Part shown: in pieces, positions 46,670 to 60,159 of the stretch
Layout: the number at the start of each line of letters is the position of its first letter
How positions within the stretch are numbered: the first letter of the stretch is position 1
Assembly (NCBI RefSeq): GCF_016756315.1
Contig: NZ_AP024235.1
Coordinates: 434,001-498,000, forward strand
Source: Alteromonas sp. KC3
GTDB lineage: Bacteria > Pseudomonadota > Gammaproteobacteria > Enterobacterales > Alteromonadaceae
Direction of reading: 5' to 3'
Length of the DNA stretch: 64,000 nucleotides
The notes under the pieces: model-generated
What the model was told of the DNA's origin: nothing
Databases searched by the model: none
Seen by the model: only the letters and a program-made list of their open reading frames with translations
Translations under genes and position numbers: made by a program

Positions 46670-47197
46670 ATGAAAACACGCGCTCTTTCTCTAATCACTA
46701 TGCTATGCGCCTTTGGCGCGTTCTCAGCACAGGCTGAGACAGTGGGAGAAGCCTTACAAAAATGCCGTAGTACCGATAATAGTCTTAAACGTTTGGTGTG
46801 CTATGACCGCCTTGCCAAGTCGTTAGATCAGTTTGACGGTGCGAACGAGCTTGTGGGCACAGTGCAGCCGTTGCCTGCTATTCGCCAATCAGGTGTAGCG
46901 CAAGCGCCACAAACCAACACGCCTGCAGATCCGGCCAGCGAATTTGGTTTAGAAAACAAGAAGAAGCCAACAAACCAATTAAGTGAAGTGTCGTTAACGA
47001 TAACGGATATTTCTAAGAGCTTGCGCGGGAAGTACGTAGTGACATTTAGCGACGGCTCAGTGTGGCAACAAACCGACGATACCTACCTTAATATCGAAGT
47101 TGGCCAAACGGTTACGATTGACCGTGGCTTTCTTGGCGCATTCTTTATGGGTGTAGAAGGTGTTAACAAGCGAATAAAAGTGAAGCGCCTTAAGTAG
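46670..47197 (+). CDS. unknown exported protein between tatC and tatD
   Basis: The 175-residue protein has a signal peptide (ending SAQAE at about residue 24) and the motif EALQKCRSTDNSLKRLVCYDRLAKSL, in which two Cys precede YDRLA. This motif is seen in several uncharacterised proteobacterial envelope proteins. The C-terminal half is a beta-rich domain (TFSDGSVWQQTDDTYLNIEVGQTVTIDRGFLGAF). It ends directly at the tatD start (no gap). I do not know its function; its place suggests a periplasmic role with the Tat genes. Confidence 0.6.
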   Translation: MKTRALSLITMLCAFGAFSAQAETVGEALQKCRSTDNSLKRLVCYDRLAKSLDQFDGANELVGTVQPLPAIRQSGVAQAPQTNTPADPASEFGLENKKKPTNQLSEVSLTITDISKSLRGKYVVTFSDGSVWQQTDDTYLNIEVGQTVTIDRGFLGAFFMGVEGVNKRIKVKRLK

Positions 47198-47974
47198 ATG
47201 GCGTGGTTCGATGCTGGCGTCAATCTTCTGGATAGTCGATTTGACGCCGACGACGTAATCAATAACGCCAAGGATGCAGGCGTCACTAAATTATTGGTTA
47301 TTACTACTCATCCCAATGAGTGGGAGCGTGCCTCTGCGCTTTACCAGCAATATCCAGAGCATTTGTGTTACACAATAGGTGTACACCCCCACAATGCAAA
47401 AGATGTAGAGCTGCATCATTTCGACTTGTTAAAGCGCGCTGCCCAGCAACCAGGATGCGTTGCTATTGGCGAGTGTGGCTTAGACTTTAATCGTGACTTT
47501 TCTCCACGAGACACGCAAGTTTCCGTTTTTGAAGCCCAATTAACTATTGCTCAGGAGGTTGGGCTGCCAGTGTATCTCCACGAACGCGATGCCTTCGAAC
47601 AGCAAATGACTATTTTGCGCCGATTTATGCCTGCTCTTACAGGTGGTATTGCTCACTGCTTCACGGGTAATGAAAGACAAGTTCAAGACTATCTTGAACT
47701 GGGCCTTTTTATCGGAATTACAGGCTGGGTGTGCGATGACAAGCGCGGCGTTGAATTGAGAGAAGCGGTCAAGCACATTCCACTAAACAGATTGGTGCTT
47801 GAAACCGATGCGCCTTATTTGTTTCCGAAAACGCTAAGGCCGCGTAAACGCAACAATGAGCCTGCGTTTTTACCTCATATCGCTAATCAATTAGGCGAGT
47901 ATCTGCAGTTAGAGACTGATATATTGCGTAATTGCAGTTATGCTAATACTTGTGAGTTGTTTTCACTCCAGTAG
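47198..47974 (+). CDS. tatD: TatD family deoxyribonuclease
   Basis: The 258-residue TatD protein is a metal-dependent TIM-barrel nuclease acting on DNA. It has the metal site near the start (WFDAGVNLLDSRF, the HxH position replaced by N-L-L-D), GVHPHNA, AIGECGLDF, LHERDA, GIAHCFTG and ETDAPYLFP. The first metal motif is usually DxHxH; here it reads DAGVNL, which is a common TatD-type form. It is not needed for Tat export despite its name. Confidence 0.9.
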   Translation: MAWFDAGVNLLDSRFDADDVINNAKDAGVTKLLVITTHPNEWERASALYQQYPEHLCYTIGVHPHNAKDVELHHFDLLKRAAQQPGCVAIGECGLDFNRDFSPRDTQVSVFEAQLTIAQEVGLPVYLHERDAFEQQMTILRRFMPALTGGIAHCFTGNERQVQDYLELGLFIGITGWVCDDKRGVELREAVKHIPLNRLVLETDAPYLFPKTLRPRKRNNEPAFLPHIANQLGEYLQLETDILRNCSYANTCELFSLQ

Positions 47975-47986
47975 ATGTAGGTTTGT

Positions 47987-50880
<2,894 letters not shown>

Positions 50881-50905
50881 CATGGTTGTAACGTTATAGA
50901 ACAAT

Positions 50906-50935
50906 AAAAAAGCCGCGATTATTCGCGGCTTTTTT
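50906..50935. terminator. bidirectional terminator, hemB / ppx-gppA
   Basis: AAAAAAGCCGCG and CGCGGCTTTTTT flank a 6-nt loop, with T-runs on both strands. It separates the convergent hemB and ppx/gppA genes. Confidence 0.92.
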
Positions 50936-50952
50936 ATGGATAGTCACCTAGG

Positions 50953-52464
50953 TTATTGGCAGATAAGTTCGCAGCCAGCTTTGTGTTGAAGCCAGCACTC
51001 GTTTGCCAGTTCTGCATTAATTAATGGATGGGCTTTTAACCAGCCTTCAGGGAAAGTAAGCGTCCAATTGCTGTCATTACAGACCAAACTCACTTCTGGT
51101 ATATGCTTGTTTTGACGTCGCAGACAAAGGACAACCGCAATGCGTAACACACGCAACATTCCTTTGAGCATGGGGCGATAGTCTTCGTGATATTTTTCAA
51201 ACAGCGATTTGTCCACGCTTAAACGATGCTGAGCAACAAGATCTCTAATGGCTGCACGTTGTAGTCGCGTAAAGCCGGGTAAATCAATATGGCTAAGAAT
51301 GTATTCGCCGTGCTCGTGATGTCGCTTATATTCAATGTGAAGCCCAATTTCGTGCAACTGCGCAGCTGCACCTAAAATGGTTTCAGTATCCAAATGGCAA
51401 ATATTTTGCTGTGCACACAATTGGTGGCAAAGCGTCAGAGCAACTTGCCTTACATTATTGGCGTGCTTTGTATCTACATGATAACGATGCATCGCTTGAT
51501 TTAGGGTTTGCTGTCGACGATCATTCTCTTTAATGTTGTCGAGCATGCCGTAAATCAAACCCTCGCGTAGCGCGCCGCCTGAAATATTCATATGTTTGAT
51601 TTCAAGCGCTTCAAACAAGCTAATAAGAATCGCTAAGCCCGAAGGGAAAATAGCTTTGCGATTGTCTTCTAAGCCGTCAATATTCAGTGTTTTAATGTGT
51701 TCGCATTCCACACACTGTTTTTCTAAGTGATAGAGGTAATCTAAGCGAATGGCGTCACTGATACCTTGAGCAACCAAAATTTCAGTTATTGCTTGAGGTG
51801 TTCCCGAAGCGCCTAAGCAGTTTTCCCAGTCGAAACACAAAAAGGCATCGGCGACCTCGTCAATCAATGCCCGTGCGGCGGCCTTTGCGTTGACAAAATT
51901 ATCCGCAGTAATGTTACCACCTTCAAAATAACGTTCCATAAAGGTGACACACCCCATGTCTAAACTTTTTAGGTGAATGGGTTGCATGTCATTGCCGATA
52001 ATAATCTCTGTACTCGCGCCGCCAATATCAATAACCAGGCTATTGCCTTGGTTTGCCGACGTATAAGCTACCCCTAAGTATATCTGGCGAGCCTCTTCTT
52101 CGCCGCTAATAACGTCTAGCTTGTGGTTGAGGATTTCCTCGGCTTTGCGAATAAAGACATGGGCATTGGTGGCTAAGCGCAGCGTCGCAGTAGCCACAAT
52201 CCTGATATTGGAAGAAGGTATATCTTGTAAGCGTTCTGAAAACACTTGCAGGCATTGCCAACCGCGTTCCATGCTAACTTCATCCAGTGCCATCGCGTCG
52301 TCTAAGCCTGCCGCTAACCGCACTTTCTGTTTTACTTTCCCTATAATTTGCACGCTTCCATTAACCACATGAACGATCACCATATGGAAACTGTTAGAGC
52401 CTAAATCAACGGCGGCGTAATACTCGCCGTAGGTCTGTGCGTCGTGCTGAAGTTCTGCCTGCAT
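50953..52464 (-). CDS. ppx/gppA: Ppx/GppA family phosphatase
   Basis: The 503-residue protein has an actin-like phosphatase domain (AAVDLGSNSFHMVIVHV, VIDIGGASTEI) and a C-terminal HD-like domain (about residues 320-503). Such enzymes hydrolyse polyphosphate or the pppGpp 5'-phosphate. The length suits either. The neighbouring rhlB and divergent trxA-rho reproduce the E. coli gppA-rhlB-trxA-rho order, which favours GppA, but sequence alone does not settle it. Confidence 0.85.
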   Translation of the reverse strand: MQAELQHDAQTYGEYYAAVDLGSNSFHMVIVHVVNGSVQIIGKVKQKVRLAAGLDDAMALDEVSMERGWQCLQVFSERLQDIPSSNIRIVATATLRLATNAHVFIRKAEEILNHKLDVISGEEEARQIYLGVAYTSANQGNSLVIDIGGASTEIIIGNDMQPIHLKSLDMGCVTFMERYFEGGNITADNFVNAKAAARALIDEVADAFLCFDWENCLGASGTPQAITEILVAQGISDAIRLDYLYHLEKQCVECEHIKTLNIDGLEDNRKAIFPSGLAILISLFEALEIKHMNISGGALREGLIYGMLDNIKENDRRQQTLNQAMHRYHVDTKHANNVRQVALTLCHQLCAQQNICHLDTETILGAAAQLHEIGLHIEYKRHHEHGEYILSHIDLPGFTRLQRAAIRDLVAQHRLSVDKSLFEKYHEDYRPMLKGMLRVLRIAVVLCLRRQNKHIPEVSLVCNDSNWTLTFPEGWLKAHPLINAELANECWLQHKAGCELICQ

Positions 52465-52491
52465 ATAACACTCTTATTTCATTTACTGCTT

Positions 52492-53778
52492 TTACGCCTT
52501 GTGGTTGCGTTGTTGCGGCTTGCCGCGTCCGCGTCCATTACCACGTCGAGACGAATTTCTATTATTAGGAGGACGTCTTCTGCGTGGCTTTGGTGGCGTT
52601 ACATCTTCAAGTAATGCACTGCGGTCATAATCAGTAACCGGGATCGCTTTTTGAATGTATTGTTCTATAGAAGGTAAATTCAAAGCGTATTTTTCACAAG
52701 CAAAACTAATTGCTACACCGCTTTGACCTGCTCGGCCGGTACGACCGATGCGATGTACGTAATCTTCAGCGTCGTCGGGTAGGTCATAGTTAAATACATG
52801 GGTAACTGCATCGATATGTAGGCCGCGTGCCGCAACGTCGGTAGCCACCAAAATATCCAAGTTACCCTTAGTGAAATCTTCTAAAATACCGAGACGTTTC
52901 TTCTGTGGCACGTCGCCGCTTAAAAGGCCAACGCGGTGGCCATCGGCGGTAAGCCAGTCGGTCACCTTTTCACAGCTATTTTTGGTATTGGCAAAAACTA
53001 TCGCCTTTTCCGGCCACTCTTCTTCAAGTAGCGTAAGTAGCAATAGCATTTTGTCGTCATCAGACGGGTAGAATAACTCTTGCGTTACACGTGTCGCAGT
53101 AGTTTGTTCTGGCGCTACTTGAACGTGTGTCGGGTTATTCATATGCTCATAAGCCAACTCTTGTACGCGATAGCTTAATGTGGCAGAGAAAAGCATGCTC
53201 AAACGCTCAGCCGCTGGCGGCATACGGCGGAATAAGAAACGGATATCTTTAATAAAGCCTAAATCGAACATGCGATCGGCTTCATCGAGTACGGCAACCT
53301 GAATATTATTCAGCGTAAACACATTCTGTTTGTAGTAATCCAGTATGCGTCCTGTCGTACCAATTATAATATCTACCCCTTCTTCCAAAGTTTCCCGTTG
53401 ACTTTGGTAACCTTCGCCCCCATAAATCAAACCAAGTGACAATCCAGTGTGCTCACTAAGCAATTTGGCGTCATTATAAATTTGAACGGCTAGCTCTCGG
53501 GTTGGCGCCATAATAATAGCGCGCGGGCCATTTGATTTGCTGTTCGCTGCATTTTCTGCTTTGCTTAGCAAATAGTGAAATGTAGCTACCAAAAAGGCAA
53601 TGGTTTTACCGGTTCCGGTTTGTGCCTGGCCTGCAATGTCATGACCGTCTAATAACGGAGGCAGAGCGAGCGCCTGAATTGGTGTACAATGTGAAAAATT
53701 AGCTGCCGCCAAGGCGTCAACAACCTTGCCGTTTATCGGCAGGTCAGAAAAGTGAGTATCAGTTAAGTGAGTAGGCAT
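52492..53778 (-). CDS. rhlB: ATP-dependent RNA helicase RhlB
   Basis: The 428-residue DEAD-box helicase has the Q motif ([13 protein letters not shown]), [37 protein letters not shown], the helicase C motifs ([22 protein letters not shown]) and an Arg/Gly-rich tail. RhlB unwinds mRNA for the RNase E degradosome. It is 27 bp from ppx/gppA and divergent from trxA, as in E. coli. Confidence 0.93.
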   Translation of the reverse strand: MPTHLTDTHFSDLPINGKVVDALAAANFSHCTPIQALALPPLLDGHDIAGQAQTGTGKTIAFLVATFHYLLSKAENAANSKSNGPRAIIMAPTRELAVQIYNDAKLLSEHTGLSLGLIYGGEGYQSQRETLEEGVDIIIGTTGRILDYYKQNVFTLNNIQVAVLDEADRMFDLGFIKDIRFLFRRMPPAAERLSMLFSATLSYRVQELAYEHMNNPTHVQVAPEQTTATRVTQELFYPSDDDKMLLLLTLLEEEWPEKAIVFANTKNSCEKVTDWLTADGHRVGLLSGDVPQKKRLGILEDFTKGNLDILVATDVAARGLHIDAVTHVFNYDLPDDAEDYVHRIGRTGRAGQSGVAISFACEKYALNLPSIEQYIQKAIPVTDYDRSALLEDVTPPKPRRRRPPNNRNSSRRGNGRGRGKPQQRNHKA

Positions 53779-53878
53779 AGCTTATAGCTTATCAGTGCTT
53801 GCATTAAAAAACAGTTTCTATATAACACTTATGGTCGGGCTGAGACAAATCAGCAACTGACCAAAAATGGAGAAAAGA

Positions 53879-54205
53879 ATGAGCGACAAAATTATCCAGT
53901 TATCTGACGATAAATTCGAAGCAGATGTTATCAATGCTGAAGGTCCTGTACTGGTTGACTTCTGGGCCGAATGGTGTGGCCCGTGTAAAATGATCGCACC
54001 TATCTTAGAAGAAGTTGCGACCGAGTTTGATGGCAAGTTAACAGTTGGCAAGTTGAATGTCGATGAAAATAACGAAACTCCACCTAAATATGGTATTCGT
54101 GGTATTCCTACATTGCTGCTTTTCAAAAACGGTAACGTTGCTGCAACAAAAGTTGGTGCATTATCAAAAGCACAATTAACAGAGTTTCTTAACGAAAATC
54201 TGTAA
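53879..54205 (+). CDS. trxA: thioredoxin 1
   Basis: The 108-residue protein has the WCGPC active site (Cys33, Cys36), [28 protein letters not shown] and the standard fold length. The ATG at 53879 has GGAG upstream; the longer frame begins 4 codons earlier without a better site. It lies before rho, the usual order. Confidence 0.97.
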   Translation: MSDKIIQLSDDKFEADVINAEGPVLVDFWAEWCGPCKMIAPILEEVATEFDGKLTVGKLNVDENNETPPKYGIRGIPTLLLFKNGNVAATKVGALSKAQLTEFLNENL

Positions 54206-54222
54206 TTAATTGCGCAGTGAAG

Positions 54223-54255
54223 AAACCGGGGCCAAAATGGCGCCGGTTTTTTTGT
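54223..54255 (+). terminator. terminator after trxA
   Basis: AAACCGG pairs with CCGGTTT around an inner GCCA/TGGC pairing with one mismatched G pair, followed by a T-run. Located 18 bp after the stop. Confidence 0.85.
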
Positions 54256-54475
54256 TTTAAGCCCATTCATGAATCGAATGAGCCTATCAATAACAAAATA
54301 ATTAACATTTCGGCAGTAAAACGCTGGACGTTGATTAAATATAGTGCTAACTTTTCCTCAGCGCTCATCCGAGCAGCATTCTGCTTACGCCCATATCCGG
54401 GTGATATCAAATCTAAACTAGAACAGAGTGACAATTAGTCCTGTAAGCGAAGTTCAAGCACAAAGACCCACCAGT

Positions 54476-55741
54476 ATGAATTTAACTGAATTAAAGAATA
54501 AACCAATAAGCGAGTTGGTTGCCCTGGCCGAGGAAATGGGCCTGGAAAACATGGCACGCGCCAGAAAACAAGACATCATTTTCTCAATCCTAAAGACACA
54601 CGCGAAAAGCGGTGAAGACATCTTTGGCGATGGGGTATTAGAAATATTACAGGACGGTTTCGGCTTTTTGCGTTCAGCTGACTCATCGTATCTTGCAGGG
54701 CCAGACGATATTTACGTATCGCCAAGCCAAATCCGCCGCTTTAACTTGCGCACGGGTGACACTATTGCAGGAAAGATTCGTCCGCCAAAAGATAGCGAGC
54801 GTTACTTTGCGCTGCTAAAAATCCGCGAAGTAAACTTCGATAAGCCGGAAAACTCTCGCAATAAAATTTTATTTGAGAACCTTACACCGCTTCACGCAGC
54901 CGACCGTTTGCGTATGGAACGTGGTAATGGCTCTACAGAAGACATCACCGCACGTGTACTAGACCTAGCATCACCCATTGGTAAAGGTCAGCGTGGTCTT
55001 ATCGTTGCTCCGCCTAAAGCGGGTAAAACATTGCTCCTTCAAAATATTGCACAATCGATTGCGGCTAACCACCCAGAGTGTGAGCTAATGGTATTGCTTA
55101 TTGATGAGCGTCCAGAAGAAGTAACTGAAATGCACCGCCTTGTACAAGGCGAAGTAGTAGCATCAACGTTCGATGAACCAGCTAGCCGCCACGTTCAGGT
55201 TGCTGAAATGGTTATCGAGAAAGCTAAGCGATTGGTTGAGCACAAAAAAGATGTGGTTATTTTGCTTGACTCAATTACCCGTCTAGCTCGCGCGTACAAC
55301 ACGGTTATTCCATCATCAGGTAAAGTACTTACCGGTGGTGTAGACGCTAACGCACTACACAAACCTAAGCGTTTCTTTGGTGCAGCACGTAACGTAGAAG
55401 AGGGCGGTAGCTTAACAATTATCGCGACTGCACTTATCGATACTGGCTCTAAGATGGATGAAGTTATCTACGAAGAGTTTAAAGGTACCGGTAACATGGA
55501 GTTACACCTTAATCGCAAAATTGCAGAAAAGCGTGTATTCCCAGCTATTGACTTTAACCGCTCAGGCACACGTCGTGAAGAGTTACTTACTGCGCAAGAT
55601 GAACTACAGAAAATGTGGATCCTTCGCAAAATTGTTCACGAAATGTCAGAAATTGACGCCATGGAGTTCCTCATCAGTAAGCTGTCTATGACTAAGACAA
55701 ACGATGAGTTCTTCGACGCCATGCGCAGACAAAAGAGCTAA
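54476..55741 (+). CDS. rho: transcription termination factor Rho
   Basis: The 421-residue helicase begins [20 protein letters not shown], the family start, and has the cold-shock-like RNA-binding domain (GFGFLRS), the P-loop VAPPKAGKT, the Walker B region [16 protein letters not shown] and the Q-loop. Its length matches E. coli Rho (419). A longer frame from GTG 54428 is not used. The leader between trxA and rho is about 220 nt after the trxA terminator, typical of the autoregulated rho leader, but I see no clear leader peptide. Confidence 0.96.
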   Translation: MNLTELKNKPISELVALAEEMGLENMARARKQDIIFSILKTHAKSGEDIFGDGVLEILQDGFGFLRSADSSYLAGPDDIYVSPSQIRRFNLRTGDTIAGKIRPPKDSERYFALLKIREVNFDKPENSRNKILFENLTPLHAADRLRMERGNGSTEDITARVLDLASPIGKGQRGLIVAPPKAGKTLLLQNIAQSIAANHPECELMVLLIDERPEEVTEMHRLVQGEVVASTFDEPASRHVQVAEMVIEKAKRLVEHKKDVVILLDSITRLARAYNTVIPSSGKVLTGGVDANALHKPKRFFGAARNVEEGGSLTIIATALIDTGSKMDEVIYEEFKGTGNMELHLNRKIAEKRVFPAIDFNRSGTRREELLTAQDELQKMWILRKIVHEMSEIDAMEFLISKLSMTKTNDEFFDAMRRQKS

Positions 55742-55758
55742 TGAACTTTTGATTATTT

Positions 55759-55791
55759 AAAAAAACGCCACTTCTTAGTGGCGTTTTTTTT
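55759..55791 (+). terminator. terminator after rho
   Basis: AAAAAACGCCAC and GTGGCGTTTTTT form a stem with a short loop, 17 bp after the stop, with long A- and T-runs. Confidence 0.93.
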
Positions 55792-56022
55792 GCCTATTTT
55801 TTGCTTATAAAAAAGGCAGAATAAAGCCAGAACAAAAACAACAAAGTTAACCTAGACTTCAGTCTACTACCCAAGTAGATGCCAATGGCGTATTTTGGCA
55901 TTGGTAAATAACCGCAAATATATAACCACCATTAGTCTCAAAAATTGCTATGTACTGTGATAAGTGATGTTTTCTTTTTCAAGATGATCTACTCTGTCCA
56001 AAACATCAGAGGAAACAATAAT

Positions 56023-57321
56023 ATGTATCGGAAATTGCTATCGCTTACCCTTGCAGGGCTTTTCACTGTATCGACTTCACTTGCCTACGGCGCTGATGTT
56101 GAGGCATTAGCATCTAAAGTTGAGCCTGACGTTATTAAGTGGCGACATCATTTTCATGAGTTTCCTGAGTTATCTAATCGCGAATTTAAAACCGCAGAAT
56201 ATGTAGCCAATTACTTGCGTAGCTTAGGGTTAGACGTTCAAACCGGTGTCGCAAAAACCGGTGTAGTTGCCATCTTAGATTCAGGCAAACCAGGCCCTGT
56301 AGTAGCGCTTCGTGCTGACATGGATGGACTGCCGGTTAAAGAACAAAATGACTTACCGTATCGCTCTAAGCAAATGGGCGAGTACAACGGTAAAGAAGTA
56401 CCAGTTATGCATGCCTGCGGTCATGACACGCATATGGCAATGCTTATGGGCGCAGCAAAAATTCTGACTGAGATTAAGGGTGAACTTAAAGGGAAAGTGA
56501 AATTCATTTTCCAGCCCGCTGAAGAAGGTGCGCCTGCAGGCGAGAAGGGTGGTGCCGAGGTTATGGTTAAAGAGGGCGTATTAAAGAACCCTGATGTAGA
56601 CGCTATTTTTGGTCTTCATATCAGTGCTAATACCGACGTTGGCAAAGTACGCTATAACTCTGGCGGTACCATGGCTGCCGTCGATCCCTTTAAAATTGTT
56701 ATTCACGGCAAGCAAGCACATGGTGCTTATCCGTGGAAAAGCGTTGACCCTGTAGTGACGGCTGCGCAAATGATCATGGCTATCCAAACTATCGTCAGCC
56801 GTGAAATTAAGGTCATTGATGATGCCGCGGTGGTATCTATTGGTTCAATTCACGGTGGTAACCGTTCAAACATTATTCCAAATGAAGTTGAATTGGTGGG
56901 GACAATTCGCACACTGAACAAAGCTGCGCGTGAGCATATTTACGAAGCGTTGCCGCGCAAAGTAAAAGGGATTGCTGATAGTATGGGGGCAAATGCGGAG
57001 CTAACGCTACCGCTAGACTACTATTATCCAATTACGTTTAACGACCCTGAGTTAACGCAGGCAATGTTACCAACCATGCAGCGCACAGCAGGGGAAGAAA
57101 ACACCCTCTTGTCTAAACCAGTGACAGGTGCAGAAGACTTCTCATTCTTTCAAGAACAAGTGCCTGGTCTTTATGTGTGGGTGGGCGGAAAGCCACTTGA
57201 TGTATCTGAAGAGGACAGCCCTGCTCACCACACGCCAGAGTTTTATATCGACGATTCTGGTATGAAGATGGGGGTAAAACTACTCACTAACTTTACGTTA
57301 GATTATATGGCTAAGCACTAA
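56023..57321 (+). CDS. exported M20 family amidohydrolase
   Basis: The 432-residue protein has a signal peptide (MYRKLLSLTLAGLFTVSTSLAYG) and an M20D-type core: RHHFHEFPELSNREFKTA, ALRADMDGLPV, MHACGHDTHMAMLMGAA (metal His/Asp), QPAEEGAPAG, and HTPEFYIDD near the end. Such enzymes hydrolyse N-acyl amino acids. The ATG at 56023 follows AGAGG. It acts outside the cytoplasm, so it probably releases amino acids from acylated substrates. A sensor kinase follows 21 bp later. Confidence 0.88.
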   Translation: MYRKLLSLTLAGLFTVSTSLAYGADVEALASKVEPDVIKWRHHFHEFPELSNREFKTAEYVANYLRSLGLDVQTGVAKTGVVAILDSGKPGPVVALRADMDGLPVKEQNDLPYRSKQMGEYNGKEVPVMHACGHDTHMAMLMGAAKILTEIKGELKGKVKFIFQPAEEGAPAGEKGGAEVMVKEGVLKNPDVDAIFGLHISANTDVGKVRYNSGGTMAAVDPFKIVIHGKQAHGAYPWKSVDPVVTAAQMIMAIQTIVSREIKVIDDAAVVSIGSIHGGNRSNIIPNEVELVGTIRTLNKAAREHIYEALPRKVKGIADSMGANAELTLPLDYYYPITFNDPELTQAMLPTMQRTAGEENTLLSKPVTGAEDFSFFQEQVPGLYVWVGGKPLDVSEEDSPAHHTPEFYIDDSGMKMGVKLLTNFTLDYMAKH

Positions 57322-57342
57322 GCTATTGGCCGGAGGCACGCG

Positions 57343-60159
57343 TTGAAAAATAGTCGTTTCACTTTTTCATTTTCGTGGCATCTGGCCTTAGAAGCACTGC
57401 TTGTTTGTCTGGTGGGCGTCGTATTAAATGCGATTCCTGCTCCATTTGACAGCAGTGGTATTGCCGTATTTGGCGTAGGTGTATCGGTTTATGCTGCCCT
57501 GCGCTTTTCCCCTTTTGTTTCAATTCCTATTGCCCTGCTTATTAGTATGCCTCTGTGGCTTACTGAGGGAAGTATTGTTGGCAAAGAAAGCCTGACATTA
57601 CTGCCAATTGTTTTGTCGCTTTTCGGTTACAAAAAGTCGCTTAAGCAAGTCATCAAAATAGGCGCAGGCTTTTGGTCTATCGTCTTTCTGCCTGTACTTG
57701 TGCTAGAACACTCACTGTACGATGGTGACAACGTTAATGTTTTATTTTCAGGTGTACTAGTCACTTGGGTGAGCGGTGTATTTGGCCTTATTACAGGGCA
57801 CTTCGCTTACTTAGCGTTACATGGATTAAAGCGACAGACATCGTATCGTTTTGAACGTGTAACACTACATTTTCTGTTTGGCTATTTTTTTGCTGGCTGT
57901 TTTTTTGTGGCGTCCATGGCTGTTATCTACTTGTCGGTAAGCATGTTCCAACGTCAACAAGAGCGCCAGATCCACAGTTATATGACGCAACGTGTTCAAG
58001 TACTTGAATATCAGCTGTCTGATTTTATTCGACGCCACCAAAGTGCCATTTCCGGTGCGGCGCAAATGCTATCAAGTGGCGCTTTTCAGGAGCGCCAAGA
58101 TGACGCTGCAAATGCGCAAATGGCAATTCTTGCAAAGGAATACCCTGAGTTTTTAACGTTTTTGGTGACCAATGCGCAAGGCGATATTACCCAAGCGTAC
58201 CCCCTAGATATGATGGACAAGGCACGTGTGAGCGGCTTGACGAATGTGGCCTACCGTCCCTATTTTTATGAGGTCATGCAAAATGGCCAGCCATTCCTTT
58301 CCAATGTATTTCAAGGTAGAGGGTTTGGAAACGACCCCATTATCGCACTATCTGCCCCCTTGATGGATAGTAATGGTACACCACAGGGTATTATTGAGGG
58401 CTCACTTTCACTGAAAAGCTTTCAAGGCATTGACGCACTTAGCCTACGTGGTTTTTCGATGTTGATAGAAGATCAAAAAGGCGAAGTTATTTATGCGTCC
58501 CCTGGACTGGGCATGAAACCTTTGAGTAAAGCGCCTTTTTATGGGTGTGAGCCTAACTGTCCAGTTGAGGTGAACGGCGAGAACGAAGAGACAGTGCTGC
58601 TTAGATTTACTGGAAACCTTTCAAATGTAGATTGGAAAGTCAGTTATTTATTCAACAAGCGGCTATTGCTCGGTTCTTTGAGTGGCTACTTATTGAAAGA
58701 CTTAGTATTGCTGCTTGTATTGTCTGCATTTGGTACCTTCACTGGCTATATCGTTGCGAAGATGGTTGGCGCACCTATTCGTCGATTAGTACGCTATATT
58801 GCTGAGTTTGAGCCCAATAAAGCCAATACAGCAAAGGTGCCACGTAGAGCGCTTCATATTCAAGAGCTATCCTCGCTTAACGATGAGTTTATGAGTCTAG
58901 AAACACGTCTTGTGGATGCATTTAATGACTTGGAGAAAGCCCGTCAAAACGAAAAAAGTTTAAACGTAGAATTAAACGAGCTAAACCAATCGCTAGAAGC
59001 GCGTATCGAGGAAAAAACACGGCATTTGGCGCTCGCCCTTAAAGAAGCTGAAGCAGCAAATATTGCGAAAACACAGTTCCTCGCGAACATGAGCCATGAA
59101 ATTAGAACTCCAATGAATGGAATAATAGGCTCGTGTGAACTACTGCTAGAGTATGATTTATCTGAGCATGCGGCGGCGCGAGCGCGCACGATCTCGCGCT
59201 CTGCGGTAAACTTGCTAATGATTTTGGATAGCATTTTAGACTGGTCTAAGATCGAGTCGGGTAAAATGCTTATAGACCCAGAGAATACGAATGTTCAGGA
59301 GCTTTTCGATGCATCGTGTGAGTTGTATAGGCACACGGCGCAAAGCAAAGGATTCGACATCGCATTATCCATTTCATCCTCTGTACCTTCAGCACTTCAT
59401 TTAGATGCCGGAAAAGTCAGCCAGGTGTTAAATAACTTGTTGAGTAACGCAATTAAGTTCACCGTCGACGGCGGCATAACGGTAGACGTGAGTTACGAGG
59501 TGGGGGTATTACATGTAGCAGTATCAGATACAGGCATTGGTATTGAAGCAAACAAATTACACCTTATCTTCGATAAGTTTGAACAGGCCGATGCATCGAC
59601 CACACGATATTTTGGTGGCACAGGACTAGGACTTGCAATATCAAAAGGTTTGGTGGAGTTGCTCGGCGGCCGTATGCAGGTAGAAAGTGAAGTGGGTAAA
59701 GGCACTACGTTTACCTTTTACGTTCCTTGTGAGGTGGGTAATGGCATTGCGTTCAATGAACCTGAAAAGGTTGCTTCTCTGCCTAGTGATTTACGCGTGT
59801 TACTGGCTGAAGATAACGATATTAATGCCGAAATAGTAATGGATATGTTCGCATCAGAGGGCATTAAATGCTTACGCACGCGTAATGGCGCAGATACAGT
59901 ACAAGCTGAAAAGCGCTACGATTTCGATATTATTCTCATGGATTGCCAAATGCCCGTCATGGACGGACAGAGTGCCTCACGACTGATTAGAAAAGAAGGG
60001 CGCAATAAAGATAAAGTCAGAATTGTGGCGTTAACGGCAAATGCTTTTGCTGAAGACAAAAATGCCTGCATAGCTGCAGGCATGAATGCACATTTGAGTA
60101 AGCCTATACGCAAGACGGTGCTATTCGACTGTATTGCCCGTGAACTTGCTAGCGTTTGA
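57343..60159 (+). CDS. hybrid sensor histidine kinase / response regulator
   Basis: The 938-residue protein has an N-terminal MASE-like membrane region (seven or so segments in residues 10-200), an extracytoplasmic Cache-like domain (about 215-440), another membrane segment (~445-470), a coiled linker, a HisKA domain with His585 in [11 protein letters not shown], an ATPase domain ([18 protein letters not shown]) and a C-terminal receiver with Asp867. It starts with TTG at 57343 after a perfect GGAGG 6 nt upstream. It may sense products of the exported amidohydrolase; no separate output regulator is adjacent. Confidence 0.92.
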   Translation: MKNSRFTFSFSWHLALEALLVCLVGVVLNAIPAPFDSSGIAVFGVGVSVYAALRFSPFVSIPIALLISMPLWLTEGSIVGKESLTLLPIVLSLFGYKKSLKQVIKIGAGFWSIVFLPVLVLEHSLYDGDNVNVLFSGVLVTWVSGVFGLITGHFAYLALHGLKRQTSYRFERVTLHFLFGYFFAGCFFVASMAVIYLSVSMFQRQQERQIHSYMTQRVQVLEYQLSDFIRRHQSAISGAAQMLSSGAFQERQDDAANAQMAILAKEYPEFLTFLVTNAQGDITQAYPLDMMDKARVSGLTNVAYRPYFYEVMQNGQPFLSNVFQGRGFGNDPIIALSAPLMDSNGTPQGIIEGSLSLKSFQGIDALSLRGFSMLIEDQKGEVIYASPGLGMKPLSKAPFYGCEPNCPVEVNGENEETVLLRFTGNLSNVDWKVSYLFNKRLLLGSLSGYLLKDLVLLLVLSAFGTFTGYIVAKMVGAPIRRLVRYIAEFEPNKANTAKVPRRALHIQELSSLNDEFMSLETRLVDAFNDLEKARQNEKSLNVELNELNQSLEARIEEKTRHLALALKEAEAANIAKTQFLANMSHEIRTPMNGIIGSCELLLEYDLSEHAAARARTISRSAVNLLMILDSILDWSKIESGKMLIDPENTNVQELFDASCELYRHTAQSKGFDIALSISSSVPSALHLDAGKVSQVLNNLLSNAIKFTVDGGITVDVSYEVGVLHVAVSDTGIGIEANKLHLIFDKFEQADASTTRYFGGTGLGLAISKGLVELLGGRMQVESEVGKGTTFTFYVPCEVGNGIAFNEPEKVASLPSDLRVLLAEDNDINAEIVMDMFASEGIKCLRTRNGADTVQAEKRYDFDIILMDCQMPVMDGQSASRLIRKEGRNKDKVRIVALTANAFAEDKNACIAAGMNAHLSKPIRKTVLFDCIARELASV

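Noticed and set aside
54217..54438. 73-codon frame between trxA and rho as a RhoL-like leader peptide
   Set aside because: It begins inside the trxA terminator stem and has no ribosome site; a leader peptide remains possible but is not supported.
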